The translations under genes were made by a program, and so were the position numbers. A stretch of DNA of 64,000 nt from JASLDZ01 sp038226305 (GTDB lineage Bacteria; Pseudomonadota; Alphaproteobacteria; Caulobacterales; Caulobacteraceae). The stretch lies in NCBI GenBank assembly GCA_038226305.1, contig JBBRQN010000004.1:127732-191731 (forward strand), written 5' to 3'. Within the stretch, counting starts at the first letter, position 1; each line of letters starts with the position of its first letter. The notes beneath the pieces were generated by a model. That model saw only the letters and a list, made by a program, of their open reading frames with translations. It was not told the origin of the DNA and searched no databases. Positions 1-8,691 of this stretch are shown piece after piece.

Positions 1-321
1 CGCCGCTTCGCCAGCGAGGGCGGGGCCGCCGACCAGGCGGGCATCCTCTATCGCGACTATGGCTACGTCTCGAGCTTTCGGGGGCCGGAGGGCAACCGCA
101 TCGTGATCGTGGCGGGCACCCGCGACGTGGCCCTGATGCAGACCGCCGACATCGTCAGCCATGCCTCCACCCTGGCCGAAACCGTCAAGGCGGCGGGCAA
201 GACAGAGGCGTTCGAGGCGCTTTACGAGGTGCACGGCATGAACCGTCAGAACGTCTCGGGCCAGCTCATCGCGGCCTCGCCCCTGAACAGCGCCCGCATG
301 TGGCAGACGATGGTTCCCTAG
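1..321 (+). CDS. C-terminal part of an unrecognised protein (cut by window edge)
   Basis: The reading frame is open from the first base and ends at TAG 319-321, so this is the last 106 residues of a gene that begins before the window. The visible part has a short hydrophobic strand (IVIVAGTRD) followed by mostly helical sequence with no transmembrane segment or metal motif. I do not recognise the family. An internal GTG at 103 could give a 72-residue product, but the frame upstream is continuous and protein-like, so truncation by the window edge is the simpler reading. It is followed by the promoter region of the metal exporter gene. Confidence 0.6.
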   Translation, partial: RRFASEGGAADQAGILYRDYGYVSSFRGPEGNRIVIVAGTRDVALMQTADIVSHASTLAETVKAAGKTEAFEALYEVHGMNRQNVSGQLIAASPLNSARMWQTMVP

Positions 322-342
322 CGGCGGGGAAAGCGATATAAT
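314..342 (+). promoter_or_regulatory. Putative sigma-70 promoter of the dmeF-like gene
   Basis: TATAAT at 337-342 is a perfect -10 hexamer, rare in DNA this GC-rich. Seventeen bases upstream lies TTCCCT (314-319), a weak -35 (3 of 6 matches to TTGACA). Transcription would begin near 349, leaving a leader of about 36 bases before the preferred GTG start at 385. Confidence 0.45.
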
Positions 343-348
343 ATATCG
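334..348. promoter_or_regulatory. AT-rich palindrome overlapping the -10 (candidate metal-regulator operator)
   Basis: CGATATA-A-TATATCG is a perfect inverted repeat with 7-base arms around one base. It covers the TATAAT box, so a bound repressor would block transcription of the downstream cation exporter. The regulator is not in the window; the position suits an ArsR-, CsoR- or DmeR-like metal sensor, but this is inference. Confidence 0.45.
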
Positions 349-384
349 GTGAACGGCCGGACTGCGGCCGCGGGGAGGACGACG

Positions 385-1395
385 GTGAGCGGGATCGCGG
401 CGCACGAGCAGGAAGACGCCGCCGCGCCGTTCCGCCACGCGCACGACGTCTTGGGCCTCCACCACGACCGCAATGCGCGCAAGACCCGGGCTGTGCTGAT
501 GCTCACCACCGTCACGATGGGGGTCGAGATCGCGGGCGGGCTGCTGACGCATTCCCTGGCGGTGCTGGCCGATGGCCTGCACATGGCGACCCACGCGGGC
601 GTGATGCTGATCGCGGTGGCGGCCTACGCCTTCGCCCGTCGCAGCCAGACCGACCGGCGCTTCAGCTTCGGCCCCGGCAAGTTCGGTGACCTGTCCGCGT
701 TTTCCAGCACCGTGATCCTAGCGTTCACGGCACTGATCATCCTTTTGGAGAGCGTGCAGCGGCTGTGGGCGCCGCAGCCGGTCGCCTATGCCCCCGCCCT
801 TGCGGTGGCCACGGCAGGCCTTGCGGTGAACCTCGTTTCAGCGTGGCTGCTGCGCGCCGAGCCGCACGCCCACGCGGGCCACGGGCACGACCATGACCAC
901 GCCCATCATCATGGCCCAGGCGATCTGAACCTTCGGGCCGCCTACCTGCATGTGGCCGCGGATGCGGCGGTTTCGGTGCTGGCCATCGTGGGCCTCGCCG
1001 CGGGCTGGAAGCTGGGCTGGACGTGGACCGACCCGGTGATCGGCATCATCGCCGCCATCGTCATCGGCCGCTGGGCGTTCGGCCTCATGAAGGCCGCCGG
1101 CGCCGTCCTGGTGGACATGAGCCCCTCCACCGCCCTGGAGGTGGCCGTCTCCGAGCGCCTGCGCTCTGGCGGGGAGACCCTGGCCGACCTGCACGTATGG
1201 CGCATCGGGCCGGATACGGTGGCCGTGATCGCCGCCGTGGTCACCCCCGACCCGCAGCCCGCCGCCACCTACCGCGCCCGGCTGGCCGAGCTGCCGCAGG
1301 TGAAGCACGTGACGATCGAGGTCATCGGCGAGGTCGTCACCGGCGGTGTCGCCCGCGATGCGCCCCGGCTTGTGGCCGCCCAGCGCAGCGCCTAG
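385..1395 (+). CDS. dmeF: DmeF-like CDF family divalent metal cation exporter
   Basis: Proton-coupled efflux of divalent metal (Co2+, Ni2+ or Zn2+) across the inner membrane. The 336-residue protein has the cation diffusion facilitator layout: His-containing N-terminus (HAHDVLGLHHDRN, the signature of the DmeF group), the VEIAGG...ADGLHMATH metal site in TM2, a His-rich loop of alternating H/G/D residues around residues 155-175, a second H-x3-D site (HVAADA) in TM5, and a cytoplasmic C-terminal domain from about residue 250. GTG at 385 is chosen because GGAGG lies at 374-378; GTG at 349 is also in frame but has no ribosome site. Metal specificity cannot be told from sequence alone. Confidence 0.85.
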   Translation: MSGIAAHEQEDAAAPFRHAHDVLGLHHDRNARKTRAVLMLTTVTMGVEIAGGLLTHSLAVLADGLHMATHAGVMLIAVAAYAFARRSQTDRRFSFGPGKFGDLSAFSSTVILAFTALIILLESVQRLWAPQPVAYAPALAVATAGLAVNLVSAWLLRAEPHAHAGHGHDHDHAHHHGPGDLNLRAAYLHVAADAAVSVLAIVGLAAGWKLGWTWTDPVIGIIAAIVIGRWAFGLMKAAGAVLVDMSPSTALEVAVSERLRSGGETLADLHVWRIGPDTVAVIAAVVTPDPQPAATYRARLAELPQVKHVTIEVIGEVVTGGVARDAPRLVAAQRSA

Positions 1396-1404
1396 ACCGC
1401 GACC

Positions 1405-1794
1405 GTGACGCGCCCCGCCGCCCGTTTCGTCTTCTCCCGCGCCGCAGCCTTCCTGGCCGTGGCGCTGCTGGCGTTCGCCGGTGTGAAGTCCACTGTCATG
1501 CAGGCGCAGATGGCGCAGGCGCAAGCGCAGGGTCTGTGCGGCCCGGGCTTTGGCCAGATGGCCGCGATGGACATGGGTGCCGCCCACCACGACCCCGTTC
1601 AGGCCGCGGCCCACCGCGCCTGCGCCTTCTGCTCCGCCGCCGCCCACGCCCCGCTTCTGAGCCTTGCCGCCACTTTCCGGGTGCCCGCCGCGGTGGCCTT
1701 CAGCCCGGCCGTGATCACCGCCTCGCTCGGCCCGCGCGGCCCTCCGAGCTTTCGCCCGACCGCCACCGGGCCACCGACCTTCCTGACGACCTGA
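1405..1794 (+). CDS. DUF2946-like small membrane-anchored protein
   Basis: A 129-residue protein with an N-terminal hydrophobic helix (about residues 10-30, AAFLAVALLAFAG) and a periplasmic tail with potential metal ligands: MDMGAAHHD, a conserved-looking CAFC pair and a His shortly after. This layout matches DUF2946 proteins, which often sit next to TonB-dependent receptors and copper-handling genes. It follows the CDF gene by 9 bases and precedes the TonB receptor, so all three are probably co-transcribed. Starts at GTG; no strong ribosome site is visible. Function is not established; a periplasmic metal-binding role is inference. Confidence 0.65.
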   Translation: MTRPAARFVFSRAAAFLAVALLAFAGVKSTVMQAQMAQAQAQGLCGPGFGQMAAMDMGAAHHDPVQAAAHRACAFCSAAAHAPLLSLAATFRVPAAVAFSPAVITASLGPRGPPSFRPTATGPPTFLTT

Positions 1795-1881
1795 TCGCCC
1801 AGCGCCCGCTCGCCTGAGCGCGCGCCCGTCGTCATGCGCGGCCCGCCAGAGAGCGTGGCCGTATCGCCAGGAATCGCCTCC

Positions 1882-4200
1882 ATGCCCCGTCTTCAAGCCA
1901 CCGTCGGCGCGAGCCCGCTCGCGCTCGCCGCCGCCCTCACCCTCGCCTCGCCAGCCCTCGCGACGGAGGTGGCACCGCCCACCTCCCTCGCGCCTGTGAC
2001 CGTCACCGCCAACCGCTCGGTGCCCGAACTCGACCACCTGCCGACCACCACCGAGAGCATCACCGCCGCGCAGGTGGCCGACACCATCAACAGCGTCACC
2101 ATCGAGGACGCCCTGCGCTACCTACCCAACGTGCTGATCCGCCAGCGGCACATCGGCGACAATCAGGATCCGATCACCACCCGCACATCGGGCGTCGGGG
2201 CCTCGGCCCGCAGCCTGATCTATGCCGACGGGGTGCTGCTCTCCGCTCTGATCGGCAACAACAACGGCATCGCCTCGCCCAAGTGGGGCCTCGTGACGCC
2301 CGATGCGGTGTCGCGGATCGACGTGCTCTACGGCCCCTTCGCCGCGGCCTATCCCGGCAACTCCCTCGGCTCGGTGATCGAGATCACCACCAAGACGCCC
2401 ACGGGCTTCGAAGCCTCGGCCGAAGTGCAGGGGGCCGGCCAGTTCTTTCGCAAATACGGCGACCACCAGACGCTGGGAACGTCGCGCGTCGCGGCCAGCG
2501 TGGGTGACCGGTTGGGGCGCTTCGCCTTCCGCGCCAGCTACAACCACCTCGAGTCGGACGCCCAGCCCCTGACCTACGCCACCGCTGTGATCCCCGCGGC
2601 GCGGAGTACGGCGGGAACGCCTGTGACGGGGGCCTATGTCGACGCCAACCGTTTGGGGGCGCCGATCCAGGTTATGGGCGGCACCGCCATCGCGAACCAG
2701 GTTCAGGACAGCGTGACCACGCGACTGACCTACGACCTCTCGCCCACATTGACGGCCGCCTACACCGCCGGGTTCTTCCGCAACGACGAGCACGATACGG
2801 TCAACAGCTACCTTCGCAACGCCGCGGGTGCGACCGTCTATGCGGGGGCGGTGAACATCGACGGGCGGGCCTACACCCTCTCCAGCGCGGTGTTCTCCAA
2901 CAGCGTCTATGCGCTGGAGGAGGATCAGCTGGCGCAGGGCCTGTCGTTGGCCTCGCACACGGGTGGCCTGTTCGACTTCGAGGTGGTGGGCACCCGGTTC
3001 GACATCCTGAAGAGCCGCCAGCGCATCCCCTCCGGCGCCCTGCCGGGGGCCTTCACGAGCGGGCCGGGATCGGTGGTTTCGCTGGACGACACGGGCTGGA
3101 TGACGCTGGACGCCAAGGGCACCTACCGCCCGTTCGGCGAAACGGGCGCGCATCTGGTGACCTTCGGGGCGCACGCCGATGCCTTCAAGCTCAACAACCC
3201 CCGCTACGCCCTAACAGACTGGATCGCAGGCTCACCGGGCGCGACCACCACCTACAGCCGGGGCCGCACCGAGCAGCAGGCCCTGTGGGCGCAGGACATC
3301 TGGCGGCTCTCGCCCACGCTTACCGCCACCGTGGGCGGCCGCTACGAGCACTGGGATGCCTATGACGGCCTGAACTTCTCAGCGTCTCCCGCCCTGAACA
3401 CCCGCCAGCCCACGCAGGGCGCGTGGCGCTTTTCCCCCAAGGGCGTGCTCGCCTGGAAGCCGCTCGCGGGGTGGACGTTCAAGAGCTCCATCGGCGTCGC
3501 CTACCGCTTCCCGACAGTGCAGGAGCTCTACCAGTCGGTGACGGTGGGCAGCATCCTGGCGGTGCCGAACCCGAACCTGCGTCCAGAGCATGCCGTCTCA
3601 GGCGAGCTCTCGGCGGAACGCGCTTGGTCGAACGGTCGGGTGCGGCTGTCGCTGTTCGGAGAAAACATCGACGATGCGCTGATCTCGCAGACGGGGCAGG
3701 TCGCCACCGGGCCGGGCACCTTCGCCCCCGCCAGCTTCGTGCAGAACGTGGACCGGGTGCGCACCCGCGGCGTGGAACTGGTCGCCTCGCAGGACGACGT
3801 GCTGGTCAAGGGCCTCGAGCTCTCGGGCTGGATCACCTACGTGGATGCGCAGACGGTGCGGGACAGGGCGTTTCCGGCCGCGGTGGGCAAGGATCTGCCG
3901 CAACTGCCCAAGCTGCGAGCCTCCGCCTTGGCCACCTACCGCCCCACGCCCAGGCTGGCTCTCACGTTGGGCGCCCGCTACAGCGACCGCAGCTTTGCCA
4001 CGATCGACAACACTGACACCTACGCCAATACCTACCAGGGCTTCGGCAGCTTCTTCGTGGCTGACGTTCACGCCCGCTATCAGTTCACCCCGCACATCTC
4101 AGGGGACCTCGGCATCGATAACTTGAACGATGCCCGATACTTCCTTTTCCATCCCTTTCCTGGCCGAACGGTGATCGGTAGCCTGAAGTACACCTATTGA
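1882..4200 (+). CDS. TonB-dependent outer membrane receptor
   Basis: Energised uptake of a ligand (metal chelate, siderophore or similar) through the outer membrane. The 772-residue protein has a signal peptide (LALAAALTLASPALA), a plug domain at roughly residues 45-170 (VTVTANRS, then SITAAQVADTINSVTIEDALRYLPNV split over helices, and RIDVLYGPFAAAYPGNSLGSV), and a 22-strand barrel ending in an aromatic residue (SLKYTY), as expected for assembly by BAM. ATG 1882 is preferred over ATG 1834 because the signal peptide begins there and AGGA lies 9 bases upstream. Its place between a DUF2946 protein and a YcnI-domain protein points to copper or another transition metal, but the ligand is not determinable here. 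Confidence 0.9.
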   Translation: MPRLQATVGASPLALAAALTLASPALATEVAPPTSLAPVTVTANRSVPELDHLPTTTESITAAQVADTINSVTIEDALRYLPNVLIRQRHIGDNQDPITTRTSGVGASARSLIYADGVLLSALIGNNNGIASPKWGLVTPDAVSRIDVLYGPFAAAYPGNSLGSVIEITTKTPTGFEASAEVQGAGQFFRKYGDHQTLGTSRVAASVGDRLGRFAFRASYNHLESDAQPLTYATAVIPAARSTAGTPVTGAYVDANRLGAPIQVMGGTAIANQVQDSVTTRLTYDLSPTLTAAYTAGFFRNDEHDTVNSYLRNAAGATVYAGAVNIDGRAYTLSSAVFSNSVYALEEDQLAQGLSLASHTGGLFDFEVVGTRFDILKSRQRIPSGALPGAFTSGPGSVVSLDDTGWMTLDAKGTYRPFGETGAHLVTFGAHADAFKLNNPRYALTDWIAGSPGATTTYSRGRTEQQALWAQDIWRLSPTLTATVGGRYEHWDAYDGLNFSASPALNTRQPTQGAWRFSPKGVLAWKPLAGWTFKSSIGVAYRFPTVQELYQSVTVGSILAVPNPNLRPEHAVSGELSAERAWSNGRVRLSLFGENIDDALISQTGQVATGPGTFAPASFVQNVDRVRTRGVELVASQDDVLVKGLELSGWITYVDAQTVRDRAFPAAVGKDLPQLPKLRASALATYRPTPRLALTLGARYSDRSFATIDNTDTYANTYQGFGSFFVADVHARYQFTPHISGDLGIDNLNDARYFLFHPFPGRTVIGSLKYTY

Positions 4201-4223
4201 CCGTCGCGAAAAGGATGCCGGGA

Positions 4224-5105
4224 ATGCTCTCATCACACCGCCGCAACGCGATCGCCGGTGCTTTGGGCGTGACGGTCCTGACCGCCGCCGCCGGGGCCCA
4301 GGCGCACGTCGTCCTCAACCCGCCCGAGGCCGCCGCGGGCACCTCCTACCTCGGCGCCTTCCGCATCGGACATGGCTGTGCAGGCGCAGCCACCACCGCC
4401 CTGCGGGTGGAGTTCCCAGCGGAGGTCACAGGCGTCAAGCCACAGGCCAAGGCGGGCTGGGCCATCGAGATCGAGCGAGAACCCCTGGCTGCACCCATCC
4501 CCGGGGAGGGCACCCGCCTCGTTTCGGATCGGGTCAAGGCGATCACCTGGCGCGGCAAGTTGCCAGACGATCAGTTCGACGAGTTCGGCGTCATGGCCCG
4601 GCTTCCGGCCACCGGTGGCCCGATCTACTTCACTGCGGTGCAGACCTGCGACGCCATCATCGAGCGCTGGGAGGAGCGGCCTGCGCCCGGCCAGACGTCA
4701 CGGGACCTGCGCCACCCCGCGCCGATGCTGAAGCTCACAGGCGCAGCACCGGTGACGCCCGTCACGGCAACGGCTGCCGTGCCTGTGCCTCTGCCGCAGA
4801 ACGTGAAGCTTGCGAACGGGGCCTTGGTCACGGCGACGGGAGCCCCCCTCTACCTCTTCAAGCACGACACCATGGTGGGCATGTCGCACTGCGAGGGCGA
4901 ATGCTCAGCGGCCTGGCCGCCGCTGCGTGCGCTGGCATCGAAGCCACCCAAGGGCTGGAGCAAGGTCGAACGCGCCGATGGATCGCTGCAGTGGGCGTTC
5001 CAGGATCGGCCGCTCTACACAACGACGCTTACGGGTTCCCGGTTGGCGGAGGCTTTGGCCCCCGGCGGCGCCTGGGCACCTGCTCGCGTGTCAGCGGGTC
5101 GCTAG
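4224..5105 (+). CDS. YcnI (DUF1775) domain fused to Lipoprotein_15 secreted repeat
   Basis: Exported protein of 293 residues with two modules. After a signal peptide ending AGAQA, the mature protein starts at His28 (HVVLNPPEA), followed by a YcnI/DUF1775 domain to about residue 175. Known YcnI proteins bind Cu(II) using that N-terminal histidine. After a Pro/Val/Thr linker, residues about 195-285 form the COG4315/Lipoprotein_15 repeat (LANGALVTATGAPLYLF, then CEGECSAAWPP, then WAFQDRPLY). The gene directly follows the TonB receptor. TTG 4197 overlaps the receptor stop and ATG 4215 is also possible; ATG 4224 has AAGG at 9 bases. Periplasmic copper binding is likely by family; the fusion itself is unusual. 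Confidence 0.8.
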   Translation: MLSSHRRNAIAGALGVTVLTAAAGAQAHVVLNPPEAAAGTSYLGAFRIGHGCAGAATTALRVEFPAEVTGVKPQAKAGWAIEIEREPLAAPIPGEGTRLVSDRVKAITWRGKLPDDQFDEFGVMARLPATGGPIYFTAVQTCDAIIERWEERPAPGQTSRDLRHPAPMLKLTGAAPVTPVTATAAVPVPLPQNVKLANGALVTATGAPLYLFKHDTMVGMSHCEGECSAAWPPLRALASKPPKGWSKVERADGSLQWAFQDRPLYTTTLTGSRLAEALAPGGAWAPARVSAGR

Positions 5106-5126
5106 GCCCAACGACGACCGGCGGCG

Positions 5127-6212
5127 TCAGCCCCACTCTGCAAGCAGCGCTTCGGCGGTAAGCGTCGAGCCCGGCTGCACGGCTCCCGGCGTCTTCGAGA
5201 AGCGGGGGGCGGGGGCGGGCTGGTCGACGCCGCCGGGGGAGGTGAACGTGCCACGGGCCACGTTGTGCGGATGGTGCGGGGCCTCGGCCAGGGTCAGCAC
5301 CGGCGCCACGCAGGCGTCTGTGCCGGCGAAGACCTCCATCCAGGCGTCGCGAGAGCGGGTGGCGACGGCCGCGCCGATGGCGGTGTGGATCTCGCCCCAG
5401 CGGTCGCGGTCCATCTGCGAGGGCAGGGTAGAGGCGTCGATCTCGAGCCCGGCCAGCAGGGCCGCGTAGAACTGCGGCTCAAGGGCCCCCACGGCGAGCC
5501 AGCCGCCGTCTGCACAGCGGTAGGTGTCGTAGAAGGGCGCACCCCCGTCGAGGAGGTTCGACCGGCGCTCGTCGCGCCACATGCCCATGGCCTTGAAGCC
5601 GTACATCATGGCCATGAGGGAGGCTGAGCCGTCGGTCATCGCCACGTCCACCACCTGCCCCTGGCCGGTGGCGCGGGCGTGGGTGAGGGCGGCCAGCACC
5701 CCGAAGGCGAGGTAGAGAGCGCCGCCGCCGAAGTCTCCCACGAGGTTCAGGGGCGGGATCGGCTTCTCCACCGTGCCCACCGCGTGCAGGGCGCCGGAGA
5801 GCGCGATGTAGTTCATGTCGTGGCCCGCGGCGTGCGCGAAGGGGCCGGTCTGGCCCCAGCCGGTCATGCGCCCGAACACGAGCTTGGGGTTGGCGGCCAA
5901 GGCCTCGTCCGGCCCCAGCCCCAGCCGCTCCATCACGCCCGGGCGGAAGCCCTCGATCAGGATGTCGGACCGGGCGATGATCGCGAGGCAGGTGGCCTTC
6001 GCGTCCGTTGCCTTGAGGTCGAGGTGCAGGGTGCGCCGCCCCCGGTGCGTCACGTCAAACGGCGCGACGTCGCGGGCGCCGGGCCGGTCGATCCGCACCA
6101 CCTCGGCCCCGAGATCGCTGAGCAGCATGCCGCAGAACGGTGCCGGGCCGATGCCCGCGAACTCCACTACCCGCACGCCCGTGAGCGGCCCCGTCGTTTC
6201 CCGCGTTTCCAT
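5127..6212 (-). CDS. CoA transferase family III / alpha-methylacyl-CoA racemase
   Basis: 361 residues, the usual length for AMACR/Mcr-type enzymes. They epimerise the alpha carbon of 2-methylacyl-CoA esters, or in related members transfer CoA. Typical features are the N-terminal VRVVEFAGIGPAPFCGMLLSDLG segment split around the Rossmann-like start, AEVVRIDRPG, the catalytic His-Asp pair equivalent to Mcr His126/Asp156 (GHDMNY near residue 131 and NLVGDFGGG near 158), and the GQGQVVDVAM segment. The small size and the H/D pair favour racemase over formyl-CoA transferase types. Transcribed alone on the minus strand, convergent with the YcnI gene. Confidence 0.85.
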   Translation of the reverse strand: METRETTGPLTGVRVVEFAGIGPAPFCGMLLSDLGAEVVRIDRPGARDVAPFDVTHRGRRTLHLDLKATDAKATCLAIIARSDILIEGFRPGVMERLGLGPDEALAANPKLVFGRMTGWGQTGPFAHAAGHDMNYIALSGALHAVGTVEKPIPPLNLVGDFGGGALYLAFGVLAALTHARATGQGQVVDVAMTDGSASLMAMMYGFKAMGMWRDERRSNLLDGGAPFYDTYRCADGGWLAVGALEPQFYAALLAGLEIDASTLPSQMDRDRWGEIHTAIGAAVATRSRDAWMEVFAGTDACVAPVLTLAEAPHHPHNVARGTFTSPGGVDQPAPAPRFSKTPGAVQPGSTLTAEALLAEWG

Positions 6213-6344
6213 CGCCCGTTCCCTCTTTTGCCAGGAGGATCAGCACGCCCCGCCGCGTCCGGGCAAGACATACGCGACGTCAACCGGCATCCGGTGGAGC
6301 CAAGCGCCCGCAGCGGCGTTGGCTTGCCTCTCAGGGGGGGATGC

Positions 6345-8129
6345 ATGACGCTGCAACAGGGACTGGCCTTCGCCGTGATCGGCGGCGCGGTGGCGATGTT
6401 CGCCTGGGGCCGGTTCCGCTACGACCTCGTGGCGCTGTCGGCGCTCCTGGTCGGGGTGCTGCTGGGGCTGGTGAAGCCGAACGAGGCGTTCACCGGCTTC
6501 ACCTCCGACGTGGTGGTGATCATCGCCACCGCGCTCGTGGTGTCGGCGGCCGTGCAGCGCTCCGGCGTGATCGAGATCACCCTGCGCCCGATCATAAACC
6601 GGCTGAAGTCCGCGAACTCGCAGGTGCCTGTGATGGCGGGCATCACGGGCCTGCTCTCCATGCCGACGAAGAACGTGGGCGCCCTGGCGATCCTGATGCC
6701 TGTGGCCCTGCAGATGGCGAAGAAGACGGGCACGTCGCCGTCTTCGATCCTCATGCCCATGTCGTTCATGTCGCTCCTCGGTGGGCTGGTGACCCTCGTG
6801 GGCACGTCCACCAACATCATCGTCAGCCAGGTGCGGCAGGAGACGCTGGGCAAGCCGTTCCAGATGTTCGACTTCGCCCCCGTGGGGCTCGCGCTCGCAG
6901 CCGTGGGCCTCGTGTTCGTCAGCGTGGCTTGGCGGCTTCTGCCCAAGGACAGGCAGGGACAGGCGGGCATGGCCGATGCGGTCTCCGGCGCCGATTACGC
7001 GATGGAGGCCACAGTGCCGGCCGACTGGCCGGATGCCCTGGCCACCCTGGCCGACCTGAAGCTTGGCGACGACGGCGTGCGCCTCTCAGCCCTGATCTCC
7101 GGCACGGGGCGCAACGCCCGTCCGTTGCCCGATGCGCGACTGCAGCCTGGCGACATCCTGGTTCTGGAAGGCGAGCACGAGGCGCTCGACCGGGTGCTGG
7201 GCCGCACCCCCCTGGTGGCCGAGCGCCAGGGCTCCGAGGTCGCGAAGAGCGACGCCTCAGAGGAGATGCGCTCGGTGGAGGCGGTGGTGCAGGGCGGCTC
7301 TGTGCTGGTCGGCCGATCGGCGCAGCGGCTGCAGCTCAAGGTGCAGTACGGCGTCAACATCCTGGCCGTGGGCCGCGAGGGTGAGCGCATCACCCAGAGG
7401 CTGCGGGACGTCACCCTGAAGGAGGGTGACATCCTGGTGCTGCAGGCGGGTGAGAAAGCGTTGCCCGACGCCATGAAGACCCTGGGCGTGCTGCCGCTGG
7501 CCGAACGGGAGCTGCGACTGGGTGGAACCCGTCGCCGCTGGAGCCCGCTGATCATCCTGGCCCTCGCGATGGTGTTGGTGGCCTTCAAGGTGGTGCCCAT
7601 CGCCATCGCCTTCTTCGGCGCCTCGGTGCTCATCGTGGCGACGGGCGGGCTCTCCATGCGGGCGGCCTATGACTCGTTCGAGGGGCAGGTGCTGGTGCTG
7701 ATCGGGGCGCTGACGCCCTTGAGCGAAGCGGTGCGCCACACCGGCGGCACCGAGCTGATCGCAGGCAGCCTCGCCCACATGCTGAACGGGGCGCCGGGGC
7801 TGATCACCCTGGGCGCGCTGATGGTCACCGCCATGCTGTGCGCGCCGTTCCTGCACAACGCGCCGACGGTGCTGGTGCTGGGGCCGATCGGCGTGTCGCT
7901 GGCCAAGGCGCTGCACCTGAACCCGGACCCGTTCCTGATGGCCGTGGCCACCGGGGCCGGATGCGATTTCATCACGCCCATCGGCCACCAGTGCAACACG
8001 CTGGTGATGGGGCCGGGGGGCTACAAGTTCTCAGACTATGCGAGGCTGGGGGCGCCCCTTTCGGTGGCGGTGATCCTGATCGGAACCCCCCTGATCGCCT
8101 TCTTCTGGCCGCTCGCCCTTAAGGGGTGA
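6345..8129 (+). CDS. SLC13 / DASS-type permease with two TrkA-C domains
   Basis: Inner-membrane transporter of 594 residues. The N-terminal half has about five hydrophobic helices (LAFAVIGGAVAMFAWGRF onward), including the SMPTKNVGALAILMPVAL and GTSTNIIV hairpin motifs found in sodium:dicarboxylate/sulfate and arsenite-type carriers. Residues about 215-390 hold two RCK_C/TrkA-C domains (LQPGDILVLEG and LKEGDILVLQAG), which gate or regulate. The remaining helices follow, with TPIGHQCNTLVMGPGGYKF in the second hairpin. The frame stays open far upstream, but the membrane protein starts at ATG 6345 behind a G-rich ribosome site. Substrate unknown (sulfate, dicarboxylate or other anion). Confidence 0.85.
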   Translation: MTLQQGLAFAVIGGAVAMFAWGRFRYDLVALSALLVGVLLGLVKPNEAFTGFTSDVVVIIATALVVSAAVQRSGVIEITLRPIINRLKSANSQVPVMAGITGLLSMPTKNVGALAILMPVALQMAKKTGTSPSSILMPMSFMSLLGGLVTLVGTSTNIIVSQVRQETLGKPFQMFDFAPVGLALAAVGLVFVSVAWRLLPKDRQGQAGMADAVSGADYAMEATVPADWPDALATLADLKLGDDGVRLSALISGTGRNARPLPDARLQPGDILVLEGEHEALDRVLGRTPLVAERQGSEVAKSDASEEMRSVEAVVQGGSVLVGRSAQRLQLKVQYGVNILAVGREGERITQRLRDVTLKEGDILVLQAGEKALPDAMKTLGVLPLAERELRLGGTRRRWSPLIILALAMVLVAFKVVPIAIAFFGASVLIVATGGLSMRAAYDSFEGQVLVLIGALTPLSEAVRHTGGTELIAGSLAHMLNGAPGLITLGALMVTAMLCAPFLHNAPTVLVLGPIGVSLAKALHLNPDPFLMAVATGAGCDFITPIGHQCNTLVMGPGGYKFSDYARLGAPLSVAVILIGTPLIAFFWPLALKG

Positions 8130-8145
8130 GCGCCAGCCTCCCGCG

Positions 8146-8556
8146 TCAGCCCAAGGGCTGGGTGAGCGCCCACGATACGCCGAACGGGTCTTTCAGCATG
8201 GCATAGCGCGCACCCCAGAAGGCGTCGTGCGGGGCCATAATTGACGTGCCGCCGGCGTCGATCGCCCGGGCATAGGCGGCATCGGTATCGGCCACCGGCA
8301 GCATGATGTTGTAGCCGGCGGGCTGGACCAGCGGGTGGCCCTGCTCCGGCATCGGGTCGCTGAGCATCACCGACACGCCGTTGATGTAGACGTGCACATG
8401 CACGCTGTGGCCGTGCTCGTTCTTGGGCATCCGCGCCACGTCTACGGCCCCGAAAGCCTTCACGTAGAAATCGGAGGCGGCATAGGCGTCCGACACCATC
8501 AGGTAGGGGATCAGCTGGCCCTTCACCTCGGCCTGGGCGGGAGGAGTCTCACTCAT
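8146..8556 (-). CDS. VOC superfamily (glyoxalase/PhnB-like) protein
   Basis: A 136-residue single-domain protein with paired beta-alpha-beta-beta-beta modules: IPYLMVSDAYAASDFYVKAFGA split at the first strand, HVHVYINGVSVMLSD in the middle, and YAMLKDPFGVSWAL at the end. This is the PhnB-like subgroup of the vicinal oxygen chelate fold, which often binds a divalent metal or merely a ligand. Potential ligands are H in HGHSVHVHV and E/D residues near the C-terminal strand. Reaction unknown. Convergent with the permease gene; the upstream region is shared with the TraB/GumN gene. Confidence 0.75.
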   Translation of the reverse strand: MSETPPAQAEVKGQLIPYLMVSDAYAASDFYVKAFGAVDVARMPKNEHGHSVHVHVYINGVSVMLSDPMPEQGHPLVQPAGYNIMLPVADTDAAYARAIDAGGTSIMAPHDAFWGARYAMLKDPFGVSWALTQPLG

Positions 8557-8691
8557 GGGTGCGTCCCTTCATCCTTGCGGCAGGTCGTGGCCTGCCCGTG
8601 CGTGATCCTAGCGTGTTCGCACGGGGGTCGCCGCGCCAATGGTGCTAGAGGAGGCGCGGCTGCGACAACGCGGCTTTTGGCCGGAGGCGGG

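Noticed and set aside
5679..6344. A long N-terminal extension of the SLC13-type permease
   Set aside because: The extension lies antisense to the CoA-transferase family gene and has no membrane or domain character; the permease starts at ATG 6345.
8615..8629. LexA-like site GTTC-N7-GGTC before the TraB/GumN gene
   Set aside because: One of the eight invariant bases is wrong, and the gene has no link with DNA damage.
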